DNA of 64,000 bases from Ciona intestinalis (taxonomy: Eukaryota > Chordata > Ascidiacea > Phlebobranchia > Cionidae). The stretch is taken from positions 62,001-126,000 of the forward strand of contig NW_004190381.2 in assembly GCF_000224145.3 (NCBI RefSeq), written 5' to 3'. The position numbers and the translations under genes were made by a program. Shown here piece after piece: positions 22,501 through 32,571 of the stretch; the first letter of the stretch is position 1; every line of letters begins with the position of its first letter. Below the pieces are notes generated by a model. It searched no databases. It was not told the DNA's origin and worked only from the letters and a program-made list of their open reading frames with translations.

Positions 22501-25500
22501 ATGATTCTGTTCGACGTTCTTTTAAAACGTTTAGGCGGCGCTGGTCTCTCGCAGGTTGTTCTGTCCTTTTTACTCGGATATTACAATGTTACCAGTGGAA
22601 TTAACGGTCTAGCTACTGTCTTTATAGCATATGAACCAGACTCAAGGTGAGAATTTAACATTGTACGTTACTAATCTTGTTCTTATGTATAGAATGCGTT
22701 AAGGTTATTGTATATGTGTGGTTGAAAAACGTGGAGTTTAGGCCAGAATTAACTCATTACGATAACATTATTGCATATAGTATTCGGGGTAAGGTGGGCC
22801 TTTATTCTATTTTCTCGCCCGTTTCGGCAGTACACGAGAAATATTTACAAAATTAAATAGTACTGTCGGGGAAGATGGGACACCTTTAGCACACAAAATC
22901 CAAATATCCTAAGCGTTTTTTAAACAATTACCAACGGTCTATGGCAGTTCTGAGGATATACGGTTTTATAATTCATTTAATATTTTTTGTTTACTACCAA
23001 ATGGGACGAATAAATAGAATGACAAGCGGTCCCATGTTCCCCCACTTTACCACAATTGTATTCTCACGACTCCCATAGACCGTTGGTAATTGTTTAAAAA
23101 ACGACCAGGGGTATTGGATGTTATGTGCTGCAGGTGCCCCGACGTACCCCTACAGTACTATATGCACATTCTATTCTATATGAGTGCGGTTCTAGAGCGA
23201 GGCATGGGATCTGCTGGGGTTTAGGGCAGAGATGTCCCATTATCACAGTGTTAAAGTTAACACCCTTGTGTTACAGATGCAATGTACCACCATTAGATAA
23301 CAGTACAGCTTATCCGAACCTGACAGAGCCAGACATTTTAAACTACACAACCCCATACGATGTTACTAAGCAAGCATATGATACCTGCAGCAGGTAATTG
23401 TATGACGTAAACAAATGTGACGAAATCAGTTATGACGTAGTGGTCCGTGATAACCTAACATCGAGTTTGGCCCATGTATGACGTAATCTATTATGACGTA
23501 ATGGACTGTGACGTAGGTACGGGTACGACTTGAACACTTGCAACGGAGACTTGACGTGTGTCAATCAAACTTATCCACCAGTGGTTTGCGATAAAGGATA
23601 TCATTACGATAAATCACTATTTACAGAAACCGTGGTCAGCGAGGTAAGATTGGGTTTCATAATAAACAATGTTTTCTTGTGCCGGTGTCGTGATATATTT
23701 GTTCCGACCGTTGAATTTGTACCGGGCGCTATTGCGCATGCGCCGCAACGGCGTACGTCCAGAGCCCGTGGTACAAATTCAACGATCGGAACAAATTTAT
23801 CACGACAGCGGTAAACACACTGGTTATGGCGGTGGCGACTAAAATGTTTGTACAACACAAGTCATAAAATAGTTTTTAATTTATCTTTTTGTATTTAAAT
23901 GATAAAGATCAAATAATTCAAAACAACAAGGAGAAGGGAACAAGCAATACGATGTATATTAAGTTAAATAATACACCCGTATTATACTGTTAACACGATG
24001 ATGAACAATTTAACGACACTATGAATTCACTTTACGCTTTAATGCACAATTAATACTTTACTGATCGAATGCACACACAATGAGTGGACAATAAAGTTCG
24101 TATGCAATCAGTAAAATATAGATAAATTTGCTACGAGCAATGGTATGTTAAAATCAACAAGGGTTCCAGGCCCTTGTCATGGTTTACTTCAGCACTATCT
24201 TTTTTTATTGTTATTTTATTATTAACGAAAATATCTAATATAAAGTGGGTGGGAAAAGATGGGACACCCTTTTTTCTATTTTCTCCTCTCATTTGGTAGT
24301 AAAAAGGAACATTTAAAGAATTATATAACTGTGTCCTTGCGACTCCAATAGACTGTTGTTAATTGTTTAAATCACGATCAGAATATTTGGATATTATGTG
24401 TAAAGGTGTCCCGTCTTTCCCCACCCTACTATAATCTAGTAATTCTACTACAGGGTAAGCGATAAATGGAATTACCGAAACGTTGTTAACCCGTGTGACC
24501 AATATGACACTTTAACTGTGATCAAACAAAACAATGTTTGTTATGGTGAATAACTCAATTCCAATGTACAATACAAAGTCTAAAGCATATGTAGTATTTA
24601 CATTTAACCTTCCCACAACACACTGTCCACTAAACATACTACGTATATAGAGTTGGGTGGGAGAAGATGGGACACCTTTTCATTCTATTTTCTCGTCCCA
24701 TTTCGTAGTAAACAAAGAACATTCGAAGAGTTATAAAACCAAATTCTCACGACTTTCATAAACCGTTGTTTATTGTTAAAACTTAATCAGGATATTTGAA
24801 TATTAGGTGCTAAAGGTGTCCCACCTTCCCCCACAGTACTATATACTTTTGCACCACATAGAGCGCTTTACAAACAAATTACTTTACCAGTTCAATCTAA
24901 TATGTGACCGCAAGTATTTAAGTTCCCTGTCCACTTCACTCTACTACGCTGGAATGATGATCGGGTCTATTCTCTTTGGGAACTTAGCAGACATGTAAGA
25001 AACTAGTTTGCAAAGACTCTACGTTTAAAACTATATTTTATATGTGGGTGAGGTCTTATAAAACCACAAGACAGCGAGTGTGGTATATAGATGGGCTAAA
25101 AGTGTCCCATTACTACATATTTACTGCATACTAGGCTAAAATGGTCTCACTTCTTCATCACTACATATTATGCTACCTATAAAAAAACATAATCATAGTA
25201 CGATGTCACACTTAACCGAATGACGTCCACATTTTTGCCATGACGTCACCACCACTGACGTCATTGTTCAAATACAGGATCGGTCGCAAACCAACTATAG
25301 TGTTGACATTTATTGGAGTTTTGGGTTCAATGTTTGGTATAACGTATTCGACGTCAGTGGAAATGTACATGGCTTTCCGCACAGCCACAGCTGCATTTGG
25401 TTATGGAACAACTTTAGGAACATTTGTATACAGTCAGTACAGCTTTTGCTCTTACACTTTTCAATTATTCCTTACGATATAAAATTCCTATGAAAAAGGA

Positions 25501-28500
25501 TATAGTAGGGTGGGGGAAGATGTGGAGACACCTTTTCGTTTAGTTTTCTCTCTCCATTTGGTAGTAAACAAAGAACATTCAAAAAATCATAAAACCGTAT
25601 GCTCACGACTTCCACAGACCGTTGTTAATTGTTTAAAACACGATCAGGCTATTTGGATATTATGAATTAAAGGTGTCCCGGCTTCCCCCTCTCTACTATA
25701 TAGAAAAAAGTAAAAAAAATAATTAACATAGCGGTATAGTGGTATACGGTATTTAAGATCAGAACGGACGTTAACCTGCGAAGTATAGCTTGAACAAAAA
25801 GGCAAATGTTAAAATGCATGGCTGTATGAAACCCTTGTTAGACACAACCTTCAGTGGGTGCAACTATTTAGTCAAACATTATGTCTAAATGCCTGTAATG
25901 TTCGTAAAGATACGACCCGTGAAAATAGGGTCTGCTTTGGTCCTATAGCTGGACCTATGGTTGGATTTTCCCAACGGTTTATTTGTAACTTTATATAGTA
26001 TTGTAACATTGTGTAATGCATTGTATGGTAACGGATCTGATTGCTCAATGTTCGGAGCTTTCAAACGGTTTATTTGTATCTTATAATGTTTAGTTATGGA
26101 AGTGGTTGGAAGTGAATGGCGGACGTTCTTTGGGATCGGGAACCAAGCTTTCTTTACCCTTGGGTACATGGTGATGTCGGGGGTGGCGTATAACTGGAGG
26201 AATTGGCATGACAACATGGTTTGTACTTCAGTGTAAATCAGAAATTTGGGATATATTGTAGGATGGAGAGGGTAGGATACCTTTTTATTTTATTTCTCGT
26301 CTTATTTAATAGTAAACAAAGACATTCAAAAACTATAACTATATCCTTACGACTCCCATAGACCGTTGTTAATTGTTTAAAACACGGTCAGGATATTTGG
26401 ATATTTAGTGCTAAAAGCGCCCCGTTTTACCCCACAGTACTATATACGTTTTTTTGTCAGCACGCGTGCCATTTATGTTACATAAAGGTCTTCCAAGCGG
26501 TATGCATCAGTTTAGGTTTACTAAAATTAAACAAATTATCAGTACACAAAATAAGAGCACGATACAGTAGTTTAATTACACTACGAGTTTTACATAGGTG
26601 TCTAACTTATATTTATACGCAAGGCACGAAAGATACAGTAGGGTGGGGGAAGATGGGACACCTTTAGCACATGATATCCAAACATCCTGATCGTGTTTTA
26701 TATACTTAACATCGGTATATGGGAGTCGTAGGGACAGGGTTTCATAATTCTTTAAATTGTATATGCTTCCCACCAAGTTGGGCGAGAAAATAGAATGAAA
26801 AGGTATCCAATCTCTCCCCACCCTACTATATCAATAAGTCGCCATACAAGGTGTAGGCAACAGAACAACCGTGTGTTTTTTTGTCGCGTAAGGATAAACT
26901 AGATATAAGAAGTATAGTATACGCTTTCGCATTTACAGCAATTAGCATATACGTGTATTCTATTTTCAGTTAGTAAGTACCTTACTGGGTGTTCCGTTTC
27001 TACTTTTCGCCATCATTGTCCCGGAATCGCCACGTTGGTTATTTTCTAAAAATAAAAATAAGGAAGGGATTAAGGTAAGAAACTTTACACACACTTTTGT
27101 TTTTAATAAAAGTTTGATAGATAATAATTAAACGTAAATGGCTTGTTGCTTGTCTGTTAGGAGTAGCGACCAGCCGACCACGCGAATTTTGTTTCAATTT
27201 AATGTGAGTATGTAAGGGTGTTTTAACAACTGTATTGCTTTGACCCTTATAACTTGTCTTTTCGTTTAGACGGTTTCCAAATCTTCGCTACCGTAATCGA
27301 AGAGACAAATAAATTATCAATTACGTATATTTTTGATTGTAGGTTACAAAGTTATTGGCAAGGATAAACAAAGTCACGATCACTGATGAAGACTGGGAAG
27401 AAGCCAGAAAAGCAGGAGAAGAAATAGAGGTTCAAAATGTGATAGAATAAGTTTAAAGAACCCCCGGGTCGTGTTGTATGAGTTGGAAGTTATATCCTAA
27501 TAGGTTCATTTAAACATGTCTGGAACACCAGCCCATACCTATACTTTTAGGTTCACTAGACTTTTTACCAGACTTAAGACATATAGGATTTATTTGTATC
27601 ATGTTCACTGTCGAGTTTAGACAGACATGCTGTATTACCTCACGCTTACTGTCAAGTTATAACATGGGTGTCTTTTTATATACCACACACACATGATGTG
27701 TTCATACACCTCATGCTCACTGTCGAGTTATAACATGGGTGTCTTCTTATACACCAGACACACATGATGTGTTCATACACCTCATGCTCACTGTCGAGTT
27801 ATAACATGGGTGTCTTCTTATACACCAGACACGCATGGTGTGTTCATACAGCTCATGCTCACTGTCGAGTTATAACATGGGTATCTTCTTATACACCAGA
27901 CACACATGGTGTATCCATATACCTTATGCTCACTGTTGAGTTATAACATGGGTGTCTTCTTATACACCAGACACACATGGTGTATTTATACACCTCGTGC
28001 TTACTGTCAACTAGACCCAAATTTCAATCGACTTAAACCACTAAACCTAACAAGTAATTCATCTTGAAATTTCCGTAAACTTAATCTGTTCCATTAGAAA
28101 GCTAAAGAAAGCACATCAGAAAGAAAATACTCGACACTCGACTTATTTAGATACCGTGGGACGTTTATCATAACTATTAAAGTAATGTTTAACTGGTAAG
28201 TCATAACCCACGTGGTTTAGCATATAATGTATGTTAGCGAGTATGTAGCCTTTTTTAGATTACTCGGTTAATATTGCGTAAACAGAAACGCATTACATTT
28301 GTTGAATTAAAATTAGGAGTATAGTTATGTACAGATCGGGGATAATGAACCAGCTCTGGTCTAAATCTTAAATCCCTCTTGTAACCTCGTTCTACCATAC
28401 AGTACATTATAGGGCTGTCCCATCCCGCTCCATTTGGTGATTTAAACCAGGTGACAAAATAAAGTTACGTACTAAAGTAGCATAGGGGTAAAATGGGACA

Positions 28501-30936
28501 CCTATTCATTCTATTTTCTCGTCCCAATCGGTTGTAGACAAAGAACATTCAAAGAATTATAAAAACGTATCCTCACGGCTCCCATAGACCGTTATTACTT
28601 GTTTAAAATATAATCAGGATATTTAAATATTATGTGCTAAAGGTACCCCATCTCTTCCCACACTACTAGATTTACCACATCATGTACTTATATTACACAC
28701 AGGTTTGTGAACAGTTTCGTATATTACGGAATTTCATTGAACGCCGGGGCACTGGCTGGGGATATTTTTGTGAACAACACATTAAGTGAGTACTAAAACA
28801 CTTTTTTCTGTTTCATATACGGATAAGGTTTCAGAGGCAAGCTAGGGTATCTGGGATTTAGAGCCGGCAATTTTACTGTGAACTCAATATTAAAGTAAAA
28901 TTTACGTTGCTGGTAATTTTATTTAAATTAAAGGTGGATTATAGTAGGATGGGGGAAGATGGGACACCTTCGGCGCATAATATCCGAATATCCTGATCGT
29001 GTTTTAAACAGTTAACAACGGTCAATGGGAGTCTTGGACATATAGTTTTATATTTCTTTGAAAGTTCTTTGTTTACTACCACATTGGCCGAGAAAATAGA
29101 GTTCAAATGTGTCCCAACTTCCCCCACCCTACTATATAACTGAACAATTTACTCTTAATATGCTTTTTATAACACAGGGTTTTCAGTGAACAACAAGTAT
29201 GATGGACTTATACAACAGCTCATGCCGACTTTTATATTACGACGTTTATGCAGCTTTATGGGTCATTCACTTTAAATGGTATCCCTATTGTTTTCAGACG
29301 GGGTTATGGAAATGGGGTCTTTTGTTCTTTGTATTTTGTTAATGGACCGAATTGGACGGCGAATTCTTCTCTCAGGGATGATGTTTTTAGCTGGCATTGG
29401 ACTCATTATAAGTCTTGTTGTTAATGAATACAAAGGAGGCAACCAAAGTGAGTTTAATCTGTTACTGTTGTTATCTATACCACCCATAGCGAACTTAAAT
29501 ATTTAAGTTCGCTATGATACCACCGCATGTCCACGCCTCGTAATTTTTGAAGGTCATGCTATAAAGCTTTGAGCGCATTAACATCACAGCATATTTATGT
29601 TTATTTTGCTACCGCTGTTATCGGGCATATTACTCTTGGAACAAAACTACTTTCATGATAATGTAAACGACTGTTGTTTAGTTATTTCAGAAGGGTTAAT
29701 TTTTCCCATTCATATGTTTTGTATATAGTGTGACGGGTAAAGATGGGACACATATAGCACCTAATGTACAAATATTCTGATCGTGTTTTAAACAATAAAC
29801 AATGGTCCATTGGAGTCGTAAGGATAATCAGGATATAGTTTGATAATTCATTCTTTGAATGTTATTTAATTACTACCAAACAGGACGGGGAAATAGAATG
29901 AAAAGGTGTACTATCTTTCCCCACTTTACTATATAATTGCGTACTCTAAGAAAATATATTGTGAAAATTCTTTATTGCACACATGATCGCATATTATGTA
30001 TCGTTTTCCTGCAGGTCTAGAGACTTTAAGTTTGGTATTCGCGTTTGCAGCCAAGATAGGAATTTCTGGTTCTTTTGGCGTCATATATATTCTTACAACT
30101 GAGCTCTACCCTACGGTAATAAGGTGAGTTAAAAAGTAATAAAAAAGGCTGTATTTCAGCTGGTGTCGTGATACATTTGGGCCTGGCGCTATTATGTATG
30201 CACGACTGTAATTTCCAAGACTTGCCAGGAACGATTTTTGCACAGAGGTGCATTAAATTTGGTCCGGCTTGTTTGATGTTTCGTCCGACCTTCTACGCAC
30301 ACGTTGTGGCGGCGCATGCGCAATAGCGTGCGGCCGAAACATATCACAACACCGGAACATAGCGAAACTCCGTTATTATGACAAATATATTTTTACAGAA
30401 GTAACGGAGTGGCTGCGGGCTCGGTAATGGCGCGCGTTGGTGGGATTATTGCCCCATTTCTAATCGCTTTGCAGGATGACATCACATGGTTGCCCAACGC
30501 TATTTTCGGAGTACTTGGTAAGTTTTTTTTTATATATTCAAGTAACGTTTATGTAAGTATAGTGGAGATATTATGCCATTTCCAGTGGTCAAAAATGGAA
30601 TGTCTAAAACATTGTTTGTCACACAGAAAAAAAAAACATTTACAAAGTTACAAACGTGGTAACTCGTAAGCGGGTACGACCCGTGTTATAACGACAATAG
30701 TTTTCCCGCGCACGCGAGGATAAAGCAAGTTACAATTAAACTTTTCCCCTCAAAGTGTATATAATATATTTTGTCGTAAATTAAATTTCACTTCAGCTAT
30801 ATTGGCGGCATTCGCATCTTTAACTTTCCCGGAGACGAACGGTAACGGGATGATGGAAACCATTGACGAAGCTGAAATATTTTACAAAACAAGGAAAATA
30901 AACAGCCAAGCATACGAGTTCGTATTATATACTTAA
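22501..30936 (+). CDS. SLC22A-like: SLC22-type organic ion/carnitine transporter (554 aa), major facilitator superfamily
   Basis: Fourteen exons join in phase: 22501-22646, 23277-23393, 23517-23643, 24891-24994, 25278-25432, 26094-26218, 26970-27074, 27343-27429, 28098-28195, 28703-28785, 29298-29447, 30015-30123, 30399-30517, 30797-30936. The family's 12-helix order is visible: N-terminal FDVLLKRLGGAG, a long Cys-rich, N-glycosylatable extracellular loop, the loop 2-3 motif GNLADMIGRKP, PESPRWLF after helix 6, WFVNSFVYYGIS in helix 7, the second-half motif LMDRIGRR, and ELYPTVIRSNG before helix 11. Length matches the usual 550. By family it moves organic cations, anions or carnitine across the plasma membrane. 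The substrate cannot be read from sequence. The eighth exon's donor is uncertain (27429 or 27438, same phase). Introns are rich in MITEs. A further 3' exon may replace the last residues (31324-31423). Confidence 0.92.
22857..23052 (-). mobile_element. MITE copy 15, reversed
   Basis: CTGTCGGGGAAGATGGGACA to CCCCCACTTTAC. A left-end fragment of another copy precedes it at about 22786-22850. In SLC22 intron 1. Confidence 0.75.
23050..23162 (+). mobile_element. MITE copy 16, truncated
   Basis: Right half only (TATTCTCACGACTCCCATAG to CCCCTACAGTACTATA), abutting the reversed copy 15. Confidence 0.75.
23683..23812. repeat. Hairpin-forming inverted-repeat element
   Basis: Two arms of about 38 bases (TGTCGTGATATATTTGTTCC and its near-perfect complement GGAACAAATTTATCACGACA) flank a GC-rich loop with GCGCATGCGCC. 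A diverged relative is at about 30158-30358. Likely a second, non-autonomous terminal-inverted-repeat family, in SLC22 intron 3. Confidence 0.7.
24238..24433 (+). mobile_element. MITE copy 17
   Basis: AAAGTGGGTGGGAAAAGATG to TTCCCCACCCTACTATA, in SLC22 intron 3. Confidence 0.85.
24646..24844 (+). mobile_element. MITE copy 18
   Basis: TATAGAGTTGGGTGGGAGAAG to CCCCCACAGTACTATATA, ending about 45 bases before an SLC22 exon. Confidence 0.85.
25501..25700 (+). mobile_element. MITE copy 19
   Basis: TATAGTAGGGTGGGGGAAG to TTCCCCCTCTCTACTATA, in SLC22 intron 5. Confidence 0.85.
26253..26445 (+). mobile_element. MITE copy 20
   Basis: TATTGTAGGATGGAGAGG to TTTTACCCCACAGTACTATA, in SLC22 intron 6. 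Confidence 0.8.
26633..26830 (-). mobile_element. MITE copy 21, reversed
   Basis: ATACAGTAGGGTGGGGGAAG to CTCCCCACCCTACTATAT, in SLC22 intron 6, 190 bases after copy 20 and in opposite orientation. Confidence 0.85.
27225..27315 (+). repeat. SINE-like 3' fragment
   Basis: TTTTAACAACTGTATTGCTT .. CTTCGCTACCGTAATCGAAG .. AGACAAATAAAT. Similar blocks occur at 33255-33350 and, with a GAGACGAAATAAATTTCATTC end, at 40755-40855 and reversed at 31190-31240. The ATTC-type tail suggests a short interspersed element, but no RNA polymerase III boxes were identified. Confidence 0.45.
27650..28010 (+). repeat. Minisatellite, five copies of a 71-bp unit
   Basis: The block TGTCGAGTTATAACATGGGT recurs at 27721, 27792, 27863 and 27934 (exact 71-bp spacing), with a weaker first unit near 27650. 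It lies in the SLC22 intron between 27430 and 28097. Part of the unit (TTATAACATGGGTGT, CATACACCTCATGCTC) resembles the GTAAC repeat, so it may have grown from one. Confidence 0.88.
28477..28669 (+). mobile_element. MITE copy 22
   Basis: CATAGGGGTAAAATGGGACA to CTCTTCCCACACTACTA, in SLC22 intron 9. Confidence 0.8.
28939..29137 (-). mobile_element. MITE copy 23, reversed
   Basis: TTATAGTAGGATGGGGGAAG to CCCCCACCCTACTATATA, in SLC22 intron 10. Confidence 0.85.
29725..29935 (-). mobile_element. MITE copy 24, reversed
   Basis: TATAGTGTGACGGGTAAAG to TTTCCCCACTTTACTATA, in SLC22 intron 11. Confidence 0.8.
30158..30358. repeat. Diverged relative of the 23.7-kb hairpin element
   Basis: GGTGTCGTGATACATTTG at the left and CCGAAACATATCACAACACC at the right, with GGCGCATGCGCAATAGCG inside. 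In SLC22 intron 12. Confidence 0.6.
30645..30745 (+). repeat. GTAAC repeat
   Basis: AACTCGTAAGCGGGTACG .. TTATAACGACAATAG .. GATAAAGCAAGTTAC. In the last SLC22 intron. Confidence 0.65.
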
Positions 30937-31323
30937 AAATAGCAGTATTTCAATATACATGAGATCGTATAACAATGTATGCCACAATATTGGACCTAGG
31001 ATTAGTACAAGTAACAAGCAACAAGTATATGTATTTTTGGGATAAGGTGTATGACCCACAGTTTTAAGCAGGACCCATCAGGTTTCTACCTATATATATA
31101 TATGTCTGTCTTATAAAACAGCTACAATCGTTATATTTTAGAAGGATACGAACGGACCTATACACAAGGCGTTGTTTTTAGGTTGATTATGAATGAATGA
31201 ATGAAATTTTATTTCGTCTCTTCGGTCACGATAACGATTACTGCATGGTTTTTAGCTTAGTCAGATGATTCAAGACCCTTTTCAAACACACATACACTAA
31301 CTTAACCCTAATATTGATTTCAG

Positions 31324-31423
31324 AAGTTCTGAAGAAGTTGGCATGGAGAAAAAGGACACCGGCCACGATAACACTGCTTTCTCTTCTATAAGTGATAACG
31401 AGACAAAAACTGCAAAATTTTAA
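31324..31423 (+). CDS. Candidate alternative C-terminal exon of the SLC22 gene
   Basis: After an acceptor (TTGATTTCAG) the phase-2 frame reads SSEEVGMEKKDTGHDN then TAFSSISDNE.. to TAA at 31421-31423. The acidic tail containing NTAF is typical of SLC22 cytoplasmic C-termini. No strong phase-2 donor is seen in the 30797-30936 exon (a weak one at GA|GTTCGT), so whether it is spliced to the gene above is uncertain. It could be an alternative end or a lost tail. Confidence 0.4.
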
Positions 31424-31846
31424 CTCCATTTTTTTTCACTTTTTCGTAATTTACAATTTTCAAATTAGATTTTAGAATTAGCCACGTTTATTTTTCATTA
31501 GTGTTTGCGACTGTAATGTTTTGTCGTTACAAGTTACAACTAACCACTGGACTGTAAGTTAAAATAAGCATAAGCTATAGGCTACATAACTTGCATATAA
31601 ATATACATTGTTTTATTAAAAATGACGATGCCATTTAGGCGAAATACCTATGTTATTATTATACAATTGATTGAACTTGACGTTTGTCTGTTACGTGTTC
31701 GTAGCACCAGATCTTTATACTGTCTTTCGTAATTTGTTACAGTTTACAATCAACAATTATTAGTTTACAAGCTTAGTTTACAAAATAGAATATAATCAGA
31801 AAACACTATAGAAATAAAGGCGATCTCATGGTAGAGAAAACACAGA

Positions 31847-32047
31847 TATAGTAGGGTGGGAGAAGATGGGACACCTTTCCATTCTGCTTTCTCGTCCCAT
31901 TTGGTAGCAAACAAGGAAGGAACATTTAAAGATTTATAAAACTGTTTCCTCACGACTTCCGTAGACAGTTGTTAATTGTTTAAAACATGATTAGGATATT
32001 TGTATATTATGTGCTAAAGGTGTCCCATCTCACCCCATAATACTATA
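31847..32047 (+). mobile_element. MITE copy 25
   Basis: TATAGTAGGGTGGGAGAAG to CACCCCATAATACTATA. Intergenic between SLC22 and the TSP1/EGF gene. The rest of 30937-32367 shows only a short ATGAATGAATGAA repeat and no gene. Confidence 0.85.
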
Positions 32048-32367
32048 AGTGAGCATAGGATAAAACCAAAAGGGAATACAAGAAACAACGAGTCTAATAA
32101 TTGCATACGAAGTAATTCAAGGCACCATTACAGCGCGTGGTTAAAGCATTTTTTAACCGATCATTCATCCCATACCAGTAGGATTTATATAAAAAAAACA
32201 GACTAATTATAATTAAGAATTAAGTATTTAAAGTTCCAAAACAACAAATGGACGACAACATTATCTTTAAGTTTAAAAACGAAAAACATTTTGGTTTCGA
32301 AAACGTGCGCAAAGTCATTATACAGTTTAAAAAAAGGTGCAAACGTTTCTTGTAGTTAGCCAGAAAC

Positions 32368-32390
32368 ATTTCCGGGTTAAAGTTATAAAT
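32368..32390 (+). promoter_or_regulatory. Core promoter: ATTTCCGGGT + TATAAAT
   Basis: ATTTCCGGGT (an ETS-type GGAA site on the other strand) is at 32368-32377 and TATAAAT at 32384-32390, 195 and 182 bases before the ATG at 32572. The same pair, with the same spacing and orientation to the gene, precedes two of the minus-strand cassettes. That makes it a conserved promoter rather than chance. Confidence 0.65.
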
Positions 32391-32571
32391 GCCCAAAACT
32401 GTGTCTAAAGCTTTACTAAGTAAAATGTGCTCTTGCGGAAATTCGTAGAGTCCCGTTAAAAACAGTTGAAGAAACACGTTTGAATCAAATCTCAATATAA
32501 AGTTTACTAACTGAGTTCATATTGCTTAAATGTGGTGCAGAGTATTTTAGGCTTTTCGTGCATGTAGAAAT

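Noticed and set aside
27650-28010. Regular repeats as a CRISPR array
   Set aside because: Units are contiguous 71-bp copies with no unique spacers, in a eukaryotic intron. A minisatellite explains them.
29177-29297. Extra SLC22 exon after an acceptor at about 29176
   Set aside because: The 28703-28785 exon joins the 29298 exon directly in phase and matches the family there. Adding this segment would break the frame.
32220-32495. 91-codon minus-strand frame before copy A
   Set aside because: Overlaps the conserved promoter of copy A on the other strand. No recognisable protein features.
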